A DNA stretch of 5,040 nt from positions 1-5,040 of the forward strand of contig CAJUQB010000147.1 in NCBI GenBank assembly GCA_910588285.1. The letters run 5' to 3'. Below the pieces are notes generated by a model that was given only the letters and a program-made list of their open reading frames with translations, made no database searches and had not been told where the DNA came from. The position numbers were made by a program, and so were the translations under genes. Origin of the DNA: an uncultured Lachnospiraceae bacterium (GTDB taxonomy: Bacteria; Bacillota; Clostridia; Lachnospirales; Lachnospiraceae). Below, in pieces: positions 1-5,040 of the stretch (its first letter is position 1; each line of letters begins with the position of its first letter).

Positions 1-130
1 ATATAGTCTATACCATCGGTTTCTTTCGGTCAAGCCGACCTCTGAACTGTAACCTAGGAAATGCATCCGGGCAGGATCGCACCTCGCAGACTGGATTTAA
101 ATATTGAATAACAGGGATTAAGTTATCGAA

Positions 131-160
131 TTGTACATTTTTACAGTTCTGAATTATAAT
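131..160 (+). promoter_or_regulatory. Probable sigma-A type promoter
   Basis: A perfect TATAAT -10 box lies at 155-160. A weak -35 match, TTGTAC, lies at 131-136, giving an 18-bp spacer. Transcription would start near 167, about 50 bases before the ATG at 218. The surrounding DNA is AT-rich. The leader contains an imperfect inverted repeat (161-169 against 186-195) that could be an operator or a weak stem. Positions 1-130 upstream hold no gene I can support. The -10 is convincing; the -35 matches only three of six positions. Confidence 0.5.
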
Positions 161-217
161 ATTGTTGTTGGCAGATGATAGGTGTAACAAACAATAAGAT
201 AATGCAGGAGGTAAAAA

Positions 218-543
218 ATGACACTTGGTTTTATTGGAATCTTTCTTTGCTGCATTGCTTGGGATCCTGGTATTTATGGGAAGATATCTGCCCAAGAAGG
301 ACGAGAAGGGGAACGCTGTTACATATCTGCAGTCAGCAGTAAAATCCATGAATCTGGGAGCAGATAATTTCTCCAATGCATTGATGTCTGTGGCTACGCC
401 GGCAGGCCTTGCGTCTGTCATTATCCAATCCGGTTGCGATCATGACGGCCGTTCCATTGGTAATGACGGTAATTATCGCCCAGGAGATTGCGCCTAATAT
501 TGCAGCGGGCCTTCTGTTTGCAGCGTTTCCTGGCTTATCCTAA
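218..543 (+). pseudogene. Frameshifted small membrane protein or transporter fragment
   Basis: An AGGAGG at 206-211 stands 6 bases before the ATG at 218, so translation clearly was meant to begin here. In the ATG frame the peptide starts MTLGFIGIF, then loses protein-like character and stops after about 50 codons. The frame beginning near 245 instead gives a hydrophobic stretch (FFAALLGILVFMGRYLPKK) and then a polar part up to about 430. From about 421 to the stop at 541-543 a third frame gives another hydrophobic segment containing NPVAIMTAVPLVMTVIIAQE and AAGLLFAAFPGLS. Two +1 shifts, near 240-250 and 400-440, would join these into one protein of roughly 107 residues with an N-terminal membrane helix and one or two C-terminal ones. 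I do not recognise the family. It may be a decayed gene, the end of a larger transporter, or an intact gene with two sequencing errors. The next gene follows after 81 bp and might once have shared its transcript. Confidence 0.5.
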
Positions 544-624
544 GTAATGCAGACCTGTTGCCGGGCCGGTTCCAAAGAAAGGCTTGTATAACATAGCATA
601 AAATAAAATCTAGGAGGGATACAT

Positions 625-1422
625 ATGGCAGTCATGAACAAGACACTGATCATCCATCACATCAACAACATTGACTACATTCCGGCCATGGAGCGCTGGT
701 TTGTGCACCACCATTGCCCCGAGGTTATGGCCCAGGAGCCCTGGCTGACCCGGTATGTGATGTACCGCGTGATGCCTCCGGCCAGGGGCATGGAGGAGCT
801 GGGATTTTTTAACTACCGGGTGCACGAGAACCTGGGGCTGGACGTGGAGGGGCGCCGGAGCCTTAAGGGGCTTCTTGGGATGACCCCGGAGCCCTGTGAA
901 AATGCAATGACAGTGGCCATTGCCAATGTGCCGGCGGAGCCTACGGAGGATTTCTTCGGCCAGGCCATGAGCCATGCGGATGGGGCCTTTATCCGCTTTG
1001 TCTATCTCCTTTCCTATCCAAAGGGGGTGTCGGAAGCGGAAGGGGAGGAGTGGTTCCTCCATTCCTTTGCTCCGGAGGCATGCAGGCTGCCGGGGCTGAA
1101 GCGCTTCTTCTCCCACAAGGCCTACGAGAAGCAGTACGCACCTATTCCGCTTCCGGAGGGGGACGGCAAGCCGGAATTCGTGGAGATGGGGGAGGATAAT
1201 ATCTTTTTTCACCGCTGGCACCGTGTCTGCGAGCTTTGGTTTGAAAATAACAGCGCATGGACCAATGCCTTTGTGGACAACCCGCCGGAGTGGACCGTGC
1301 CAAAATGGGCCGCAAGGCAGACCTTCCCCTTCGTGGAGCCAGGGAAGGATTTTGTCTGCACCAGCCTGCTGGAGCGGCCGGATCAGAATATGTTAAAGCA
1401 TTATGACGGATGTGTTTTTTAA
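625..1422 (+). CDS. EthD-like two-lobed dimeric alpha/beta-barrel protein
   Basis: This 265-residue soluble protein has no signal peptide or membrane segment. The start at 625 is set by AGGAGG at 612-617, seven bases upstream; a second in-frame ATG at 634 is less well spaced. The protein is an internal duplication. W25-F26-x-H28, P32-E33 and L41-x-R43 recur as W143-F144-x-H146, P150-E151 and L158-x-R160, an offset of 117-118 residues. Each half therefore looks like one EthD/ferredoxin-like lobe, and the pair would form the barrel that separate subunits make in single-domain relatives. The N-lobe pattern (R-W-F-x-H-H-H-C-P-E, then Q-E-P-W-L-T-R-Y) is typical of EthD-domain proteins. EthD relatives are small-molecule accessory or catabolic proteins, but no substrate can be named. 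Histidines 28-30, 196 and 199 are candidate functional residues. A VOC gene follows after 15 bp, which points to a joint metabolic role. The coding sequence is certain; the family is likely; the reaction is unknown. Confidence 0.75.
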   Translation: MAVMNKTLIIHHINNIDYIPAMERWFVHHHCPEVMAQEPWLTRYVMYRVMPPARGMEELGFFNYRVHENLGLDVEGRRSLKGLLGMTPEPCENAMTVAIANVPAEPTEDFFGQAMSHADGAFIRFVYLLSYPKGVSEAEGEEWFLHSFAPEACRLPGLKRFFSHKAYEKQYAPIPLPEGDGKPEFVEMGEDNIFFHRWHRVCELWFENNSAWTNAFVDNPPEWTVPKWAARQTFPFVEPGKDFVCTSLLERPDQNMLKHYDGCVF

Positions 1423-1437
1423 AAAAGGAGGAAGCAT

Positions 1438-1872
1438 ATGGCAGTGAAAATCAATGGGATCAATCATTGTGCCATCAGCGTGGCAGATCTTGAGGAGACC
1501 ATTCAATGGTATGGGGAGAAATTCGGCTTTACGGTGGTGAACCGCTCGGAAATTCCGGGGGCAGGCATCAAGGTGGCACACCTGCAGGGCGTGGGATTCC
1601 TGCTGGAGGTATTTGAGGCGCCGGGAGCCAATCCCCTTCCGGAGGACCGCAGGGTGCCCAACCGGGACCTGATGACCCATGGCAACAAGCACATGTCCTT
1701 CGGGGTGCCGGATGGACGAGCGGCCAAGGCAGAGCTGGAGGCCATGGGTGTGGAGACTGCTATGGTGGCAGAGGTGGACGGAACCTACGCGGTATTTATC
1801 CGGGACAATACCGGGAACCTGATTGAGATCTTTGAGGAAACCGGGGACGTGGTGTTCAATCAGCATAAATAG
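1438..1872 (+). CDS. VOC family (glyoxalase/epimerase-fold) metalloprotein
   Basis: This 144-residue cytoplasmic protein has the usual single-chain VOC size and two beta-alpha-beta-beta-beta modules, roughly residues 5-60 and 80-134. The four expected metal-ligand positions are visible: H10 (in INHCAISV), E57 (in FLLEVFE), H85 (in KHMSFGV) and E130 (in NLIEIFE). The module-start signature ISVADLEETIQWY and the closing DNTGNLIEIFE are classic for the family. VOC enzymes bind a divalent metal and catalyse isomerisation, epimerisation, lyase or ring-cleaving reactions. Methylmalonyl-CoA epimerase, lactoylglutathione lyase and extradiol-type enzymes share the fold, and the sequence does not choose among them. 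AAGGAGG at 1425-1431 sits 6 bases before the ATG. The gene lies 15 bp after the EthD-like gene and is almost surely in its operon, so a common substrate is inferred. It ends only 4 bp from the convergent minus-strand cassette. Confidence 0.85.
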   Translation: MAVKINGINHCAISVADLEETIQWYGEKFGFTVVNRSEIPGAGIKVAHLQGVGFLLEVFEAPGANPLPEDRRVPNRDLMTHGNKHMSFGVPDGRAAKAELEAMGVETAMVAEVDGTYAVFIRDNTGNLIEIFEETGDVVFNQHK

Positions 1873-1876
1873 GCAT

Positions 1877-2332
1877 TTATTCCAGATAGCCCTCCAGATA
1901 TCCGTTCAGGATATTCTGGGGGGCATCATAGTAGAAGCTGCTGTTGAAGTCTTCGATTTTGTCGCTGACAAAGGAATTGTAGGCCAGGAACAGGGCATCC
2001 ATAACAGAGACCTGCTGTTCACGGGCAATCCCCAGGATGAGCCGTTTGTATACCTTGCCGATATCCCAATGGCTCGGCACAGCATAACGGGCTGAGGCTA
2101 TGTTGTCAAAGGATCCATTGGCCAGCCCGGCAGCTTCTATAAAGTCATCACTGACCCGGTTGATATTATCACTGTGGTAGACATCAGCCAATTCATAGAT
2201 CTTGCTGACAGAAGTCCGGCCCAATGTATTTACAACCACAGAACGTTTGTTTTTGGTTTTGCGGGCAATGTAGTCAATCAGACTGCAGGTAAAAAAGAGA
2301 TTGTTTTCTTCGGAAGCTTCGCGTCCTTGCAT
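1877..2332 (-). CDS. Uncharacterised partner protein of the DUF3990 gene
   Basis: This 151-residue protein is soluble and has no signal peptide. Its ATG (2332-2330) overlaps the stop codon of the DUF3990 gene by one base (TAATG), with an AGGAGG inside the end of that gene, so translation is probably coupled. No named domain is recognised. The sequence resembles, from memory, uncharacterised Firmicute proteins encoded next to DUF3990 genes. Visible features are a helical N-terminus (LFFTCSLIDYIARKTKNKR, residues 12-30), an L-A-D-V-Y-H motif at 48-53, a central V-S-D-D-F-I-E at 60-66, an I-G-K-V-Y-x-R-L segment at 91-98, and a C-terminal F-V-S-D-K-I-E-D-F-N stretch at 121-130. It ends in a short duplication, GYLEGYLE. 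It could be an antitoxin, an immunity factor or a second effector. The gene is well supported; its function is not. Confidence 0.8.
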   Translation of the reverse strand: MQGREASEENNLFFTCSLIDYIARKTKNKRSVVVNTLGRTSVSKIYELADVYHSDNINRVSDDFIEAAGLANGSFDNIASARYAVPSHWDIGKVYKRLILGIAREQQVSVMDALFLAYNSFVSDKIEDFNSSFYYDAPQNILNGYLEGYLE

Positions 2333-2796
2333 TATAGAAGCACCTCCTCACTTGATATAAATTCCAGGCATTTCAGGGCGGCTGCGGTACAGAAATTAAT
2401 CTGGTGGGTAGGATATTTGAATCTGGCCATTGCCCAGAACTGCTCCCTGGTGAGAATACCGTCCATGTAATCAGCGATAAAATTATAAATCTGGTCATCG
2501 GCCATTGCCCCAATGACAATATCATAATCATGGGGATCACCGTGGCGGCAGTGGATAATAAAATCAAGCCACTCTTCGGTCATTTCTTTAAATTCCAATA
2601 GCCTGAGGCTGGTATTCATTCTGACAGTGTATGTGTTTACAATTTTTGTGTCATAACGCCGGGCCCACCGCTCCGCCTGTTCGCGAATCAGCGTGCAATA
2701 AAAGCCGGGGCCAAAGTCCTTTGTATTTTTTCCTCTTATGATCCTGGGTTCTTCCACAGTGGTATAGCTGCCATGGAATACCGTCATCTTTCCCAT
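2332..2796 (-). CDS. DUF3990 protein, putative ADP-ribosyltransferase-fold toxin
   Basis: The frame is open back to 2892, but the start chosen is the ATG at 2796-2794, because AGGAGG (2810-2805) lies eight bases before it. This gives 154 residues. The N-terminal V-F-H-G-S (6-10), the D-F-G-P-G-F-Y-C-T block (27-35) followed by Q-A-x-R-W-A (40-45), the central Y-D-I-V-I-G-A-M-A-D-D (91-101), and the C-terminal H-Q-I-N-F-C-T-x-x-A-L-x-x-L-E-F (131-146) match the DUF3990 pattern. Pfam places that family in the ADP-ribosyltransferase clan (recalled, not searched). H8, Y33 and Q132 are the residues I would expect to line the NAD site. The protein is cytoplasmic, with no signal or membrane segment. 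Homologues often occur in small toxin-antitoxin-like cassettes, sometimes with a short DUF3791 gene upstream; none is seen here. Family confidence is good; toxin activity is inferred. Confidence 0.8.
   Translation of the reverse strand: MGKMTVFHGSYTTVEEPRIIRGKNTKDFGPGFYCTLIREQAERWARRYDTKIVNTYTVRMNTSLRLLEFKEMTEEWLDFIIHCRHGDPHDYDIVIGAMADDQIYNFIADYMDGILTREQFWAMARFKYPTHQINFCTAAALKCLEFISSEEVLL
2343..2348 (-). promoter_or_regulatory. Internal ribosome binding site for the 151-residue partner
   Basis: AGGAGG on the minus strand is embedded in the Glu-Glu-Val codons near the 3' end of the DUF3990 gene, ten bases before the downstream ATG. With the TAATG overlap it supports the ATG at 2332 and coupled translation of the two proteins. 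Confidence 0.7.
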
Positions 2797-2804
2797 TGGA
2801 TGCA

Positions 2805-2810
2805 CCTCCT
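2805..2810 (-). promoter_or_regulatory. Ribosome binding site setting the DUF3990 start
   Basis: AGGAGG on the minus strand lies eight bases before the ATG at 2796. It rules out the longer reading that begins at 2892, whose extra 32 residues have no family resemblance. No convincing -35/-10 pair was found for this strand between here and 2940. Confidence 0.75.
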
Positions 2811-2966
2811 GAAAATGATTCCCAATTCTATTAAGGATTGCTATATTTAGTTTGCCATAAGAGAAACGAAATAGCAAGACCAAGCAATACATTCCATAGA
2901 AAATGTAAATCCCTCCTTAATTCTTTCCTAAGATTCTGCGCCTGTCACAGAGCGGCAGTAATTTTG

Positions 2967-2975
2967 TGCTATACT
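2967..2975 (+). promoter_or_regulatory. Extended -10 promoter of the two-component operon
   Basis: TG at 2967-2968, one spacer base, then TATACT at 2970-2975 makes an extended -10 element; no good -35 box stands at the usual distance. Transcription would begin near 2982, about 44 bases before the regulator ATG. A 9-base near-perfect palindrome (CTGTCACAG, 2942-2950) lies just upstream, where an activator such as a LytTR regulator could bind. Confidence 0.45.
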
Positions 2976-2993
2976 TCTCATAGATACAGAAGT
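2973..2993. repeat. Short inverted repeat overlapping the -10 box
   Basis: ACTTCT (2973-2978) and AGAAGT (2988-2993) are perfect inverted 6-base arms around a 9-base centre. The left arm overlaps the TATACT element and the repeat spans the likely start of transcription. It may be an operator or a weak 5' hairpin. Such short repeats also arise by chance. Confidence 0.3.
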
Positions 2994-3025
2994 TATATGT
3001 GCAAAACGACGAGGAGGAATGTGTG

Positions 3026-3769
3026 ATGCTGAAAATACTGCTATGCGACGACGATCCCTTTTTCCTTGCCCTGGAACAGGAGCGGATCCATGAGATTATC
3101 CAGAAGGAGCAGCTTGGGGCTGCTGTTGTCTGCGGGGCTTCATCCGGCATGGAAGCCCTCACCTTTCTCAAGGGGAATCCGGATGTGGGCCTTGCATTTC
3201 TGGATATCGACTTCGGCCAGGGCCTGCCGAATGGCATTGACATTTCCAGGATGCTGCGCAGGGAAGCGCCAAAGATACGAATTGTGTTCACCACAAACCA
3301 CCAGGAGCTGGCCATGGATGTGCTGAAGGGAGGGATCCAGCCTTACGGATTCCTGGAAAAGGGCTGCGACCTGAAGGCCTTTGCGGAAGGGCTGCGCCGG
3401 TATCTTCGGATGGCTCTGTTAAGCAGCCAGGAGTGCGGGGAGGAAGGGGATACCCTTCGCCTGACCCTGGGAACCCGGGAGACGGTGGAGCTGCGGATTT
3501 TGGATATCCTCTACCTGGAGGCAGAAAAAGCAGTTTCCCACGGTATTACCTACCATACAATCAATGGCTCTGCTGTGACGGTGATCGGCTCCCTGGAGGC
3601 GGAGGAGGAACGGCTGGGGCCGGGCTTTTGGCGGGTACACCGCTCCTATTTGGTGGCCAAAAAGCAGATTCTCGGGTTTCGGAACGGATATCTGGTTCTG
3701 TCTGACCAGCGGGAGATTCCCTGCGCCTTCCGGATGCGGACGGAGGTGAGACGATGGCTGTGCCAGTAA
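3026..3769 (+). CDS. LytTR-family response regulator (AgrA/LytR type)
   Basis: This 247-residue cytoplasmic transcription factor receives phosphate from a histidine kinase and binds DNA. The receiver domain covers residues 1-125: acidic pocket D8-D9-D10, phospho-acceptor D60 in FLDIDF, switch T89, and conserved K112 in FLEK. The LytTR DNA-binding domain covers about 142-245, with the hallmark F-W-R-V-H-R-S-Y-L-V at 201-210, then N220-G221-Y222 and I-P-C-A-F at 231-235. The ATG at 3026 is chosen because GAGGAGG at 3011-3017 is eight bases away; an in-frame GTG at 2999 would add nine residues translated across that same site and is unlikely. The gene overlaps the kinase gene by 16 bp. LytTR regulators usually bind paired direct repeats and control peptide-signal, bacteriocin or cell-surface genes. 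The targets are not in view. Confidence 0.93.
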   Translation: MLKILLCDDDPFFLALEQERIHEIIQKEQLGAAVVCGASSGMEALTFLKGNPDVGLAFLDIDFGQGLPNGIDISRMLRREAPKIRIVFTTNHQELAMDVLKGGIQPYGFLEKGCDLKAFAEGLRRYLRMALLSSQECGEEGDTLRLTLGTRETVELRILDILYLEAEKAVSHGITYHTINGSAVTVIGSLEAEEERLGPGFWRVHRSYLVAKKQILGFRNGYLVLSDQREIPCAFRMRTEVRRWLCQ

Positions 3770-5040
3770 AGAGGCGCAGGATGGCCCTGTGCATTATTCT
3801 GATTCCCGTTCTGTGGCTGCTGACCGGGTGGATTCTGTGGGCGGAGGATCTCTATCACACGAATCTGGGGGTGGAGCTGGCGATTCTGCTGTCCATGACA
3901 GCCCTGATTTGTCTTCTGGGGCAGCTTTCACGAAGCGGGTGGCTGGGGCACCTTCCTCTGAAAGGGTGGATGGGCCTGCTGCTGTTTCCAATGCTGGCTC
4001 TGGAAATGATTGCCTTCTACCGCACTACATATGGGGTGGTTTTTGAACCGGCCCGGGTGCTGTTCCTGCTTATAGATATCAGCCTTCTGCTCTGGTGGCA
4101 GACCGGAAATATCCGTACCCATGTCAGCGGACTTATGGCGGCAGGACTTTTTGCCGCCCCCTTTTCTCTGGGCAGTGATATTTTGCTGACAAGGCTGCGC
4201 CCTCTGTACTATGTGTTCGGGAGAGCCATGGGACTTACCCCAACAGAGAAGGCTCTGCTGCTGTTGGGGGCAGCCCTTGTACTGCTGGGTGTGTACCTCC
4301 TGTGCCTGAAGCTCCTGGCCCGGATTCTCAGGCCCTGGAAGCCGGCGCTTGTCCGTGTGCTGGCCCGGTTCCGGGAGCTTCTGCCCTTTCTGCTGGCCCT
4401 GGAAATCTTCGCCCTTCTGCTGTGGTATGTGATGGGGTATGCATCCTTCTTAAGCTATGTGCAGTCCTTCCACCTGGTATCCCAATATCTGTACCTGAGC
4501 CTGGTTCTGCTGTTCCTGCTGGATGTCTGCTGCATCCTTCTTCTGGTGAAGTCTGCGGCCATCCAGGAAAAAATGCAGATTGCCAGGGAGGATCAGCGGC
4601 TTTTAAGCGCCTACAATTCGGAGCTGGAGGATACCATGGACAGCCTCCATGCAATCCGCCATGACGTGAAAAATCTCCTTCTGACCATGGGCGGCTTTGT
4701 GGACCGCAGCGGGGACCTGCAGATGAAAGCATTTTACCGGCAGAATATTGTGCCATTTATGGAGCATGCGCTGGTGAAAAACGATTTGCAGAACAAGCTG
4801 CGGATTCTTCGGGACGACTGCCTGAAATCCTTCCTCTATTACAAGATTATGGAAAAGACAGAGGCAGGGATTGCAGTTTCGCTGGAATTGTCCTCCCCGG
4901 TTGCACTGGAGCGGGGATACGGCGATATCATAAGGCTCCTTGGCATTTTTATTGACAATGCGGCGGAGGAGGCAGTGCTGGCGAAGGGAAGCATGCAGCT
5001 GGAGCTTCGGGATACGAAGGAGGGAATCTGCATCCGGATT
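3754..5040 (+). CDS. GHKL sensor histidine kinase (AgrC/NatK-like), partial
   Basis: The reading frame starts at the ATG at 3754, seven bases after GGAGG (3742-3746), inside the end of the regulator gene. It runs open to the window edge, giving 429 residues with the 3' end missing. The sensor part is very hydrophobic, with about eight predicted membrane segments near residues 10-29, 40-58, 72-88, 101-115, 124-140, 167-189, 209-229 and 246-268. A short helical linker (270-297) leads to the H-box R302-H303-D304-V305-K306-N307, where H303 is the likely phosphorylated residue. The N-box follows at D401-N402-A-A-E-E-A (401-407). The G-box of the ATPase domain would lie beyond 5040. No extracellular sensing domain is evident, so the signal is probably a peptide or membrane state sensed by the membrane segments. 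The 16-bp overlap makes the neighbouring LytTR regulator its partner. Confidence 0.92.
   Translation, partial: MAVPVKRRRMALCIILIPVLWLLTGWILWAEDLYHTNLGVELAILLSMTALICLLGQLSRSGWLGHLPLKGWMGLLLFPMLALEMIAFYRTTYGVVFEPARVLFLLIDISLLLWWQTGNIRTHVSGLMAAGLFAAPFSLGSDILLTRLRPLYYVFGRAMGLTPTEKALLLLGAALVLLGVYLLCLKLLARILRPWKPALVRVLARFRELLPFLLALEIFALLLWYVMGYASFLSYVQSFHLVSQYLYLSLVLLFLLDVCCILLLVKSAAIQEKMQIAREDQRLLSAYNSELEDTMDSLHAIRHDVKNLLLTMGGFVDRSGDLQMKAFYRQNIVPFMEHALVKNDLQNKLRILRDDCLKSFLYYKIMEKTEAGIAVSLELSSPVALERGYGDIIRLLGIFIDNAAEEAVLAKGSMQLELRDTKEGICIRI

Noticed and set aside
2..52. A short open stretch ending in a stop at 50-52 that could be the C-terminal tail of an upstream gene.
   Set aside because: Only 16 residues are visible, with no family signature, and another frame is equally open to about 110.
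8..421. A 137-residue minus-strand open frame.
   Set aside because: It has no ribosome binding site, runs antisense to the promoter and the broken gene, and its composition is not protein-like.
558..569. GC-rich CCGGGCCGG considered as a terminator after the broken gene.
   Set aside because: The stem is only four base pairs with a one-base loop and no T-run follows.
610..1221. A 203-residue minus-strand open frame opposite the EthD-like gene.
   Set aside because: It is rich in His, Pro and Arg, as expected for the antisense of a GC-rich coding gene, and it has no start signal.
2839..2889. A 16-codon minus-strand reading with AAGGAGG upstream, considered as a remnant of a DUF3791-type gene.
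   Set aside because: The ribosome binding site is 15 bases away, too far, and the peptide shows no similarity to that family.
2797..2892. N-terminal extension of the DUF3990 protein back to 2892.
   Set aside because: The strong AGGAGG is spaced for the ATG at 2796, and the extra residues do not resemble the family.
4302..4756. Long open frames on both strands inside the kinase gene.
   Set aside because: They are rich in Pro, Ala and Gly, lack start signals, and shadow a clearly recognisable histidine kinase frame.

Overview
The window looks like chromosomal DNA from an anaerobic, Clostridia-type Firmicute, most likely a Lachnospiraceae-like gut bacterium. This is inferred from the strong AGGAGG ribosome binding sites, the LytTR/GHKL two-component pair and a DUF3990-type cassette; the species cannot be fixed from this sequence.

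Layout. (1) Positions 1-624 are AT-richer and poorly coding. A promoter-like pair (131-160) precedes a well-placed Shine-Dalgarno and ATG (218), but the membrane-protein-like reading then crosses three frames before stopping at 543, so it is called a broken small membrane protein or transporter fragment. (2) Positions 625-1872 on the + strand hold a tight two-gene unit: a two-lobed EthD-like alpha/beta-barrel protein followed 15 bp later by a VOC (glyoxalase/epimerase-fold) metalloprotein. (3) Positions 1877-2796 on the - strand hold a translationally coupled pair: a DUF3990 protein (ADP-ribosyltransferase-fold clan) and a 151-residue partner. It ends 4 bp from the VOC gene, and its base composition looks lower in GC than the flanks. 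This is the best candidate for a toxin-antitoxin-like or defence-like cassette. (4) Positions 3026-5040 on the + strand hold a LytTR response regulator overlapping by 16 bp a multi-pass GHKL histidine kinase that runs off the window end just after its N-box.

How they work together. The EthD-like and VOC genes are probably co-transcribed and act on the same small molecule, which is unknown. The regulator and kinase form one signalling system of the AgrA/AgrC general type. Its targets are not visible, but a promoter with an extended -10 lies upstream of it. The minus-strand cassette sits between these two units with its own strong ribosome binding sites and looks like an independent, horizontally moving element. 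No RNA genes, CRISPR arrays or insertion sequences were seen.
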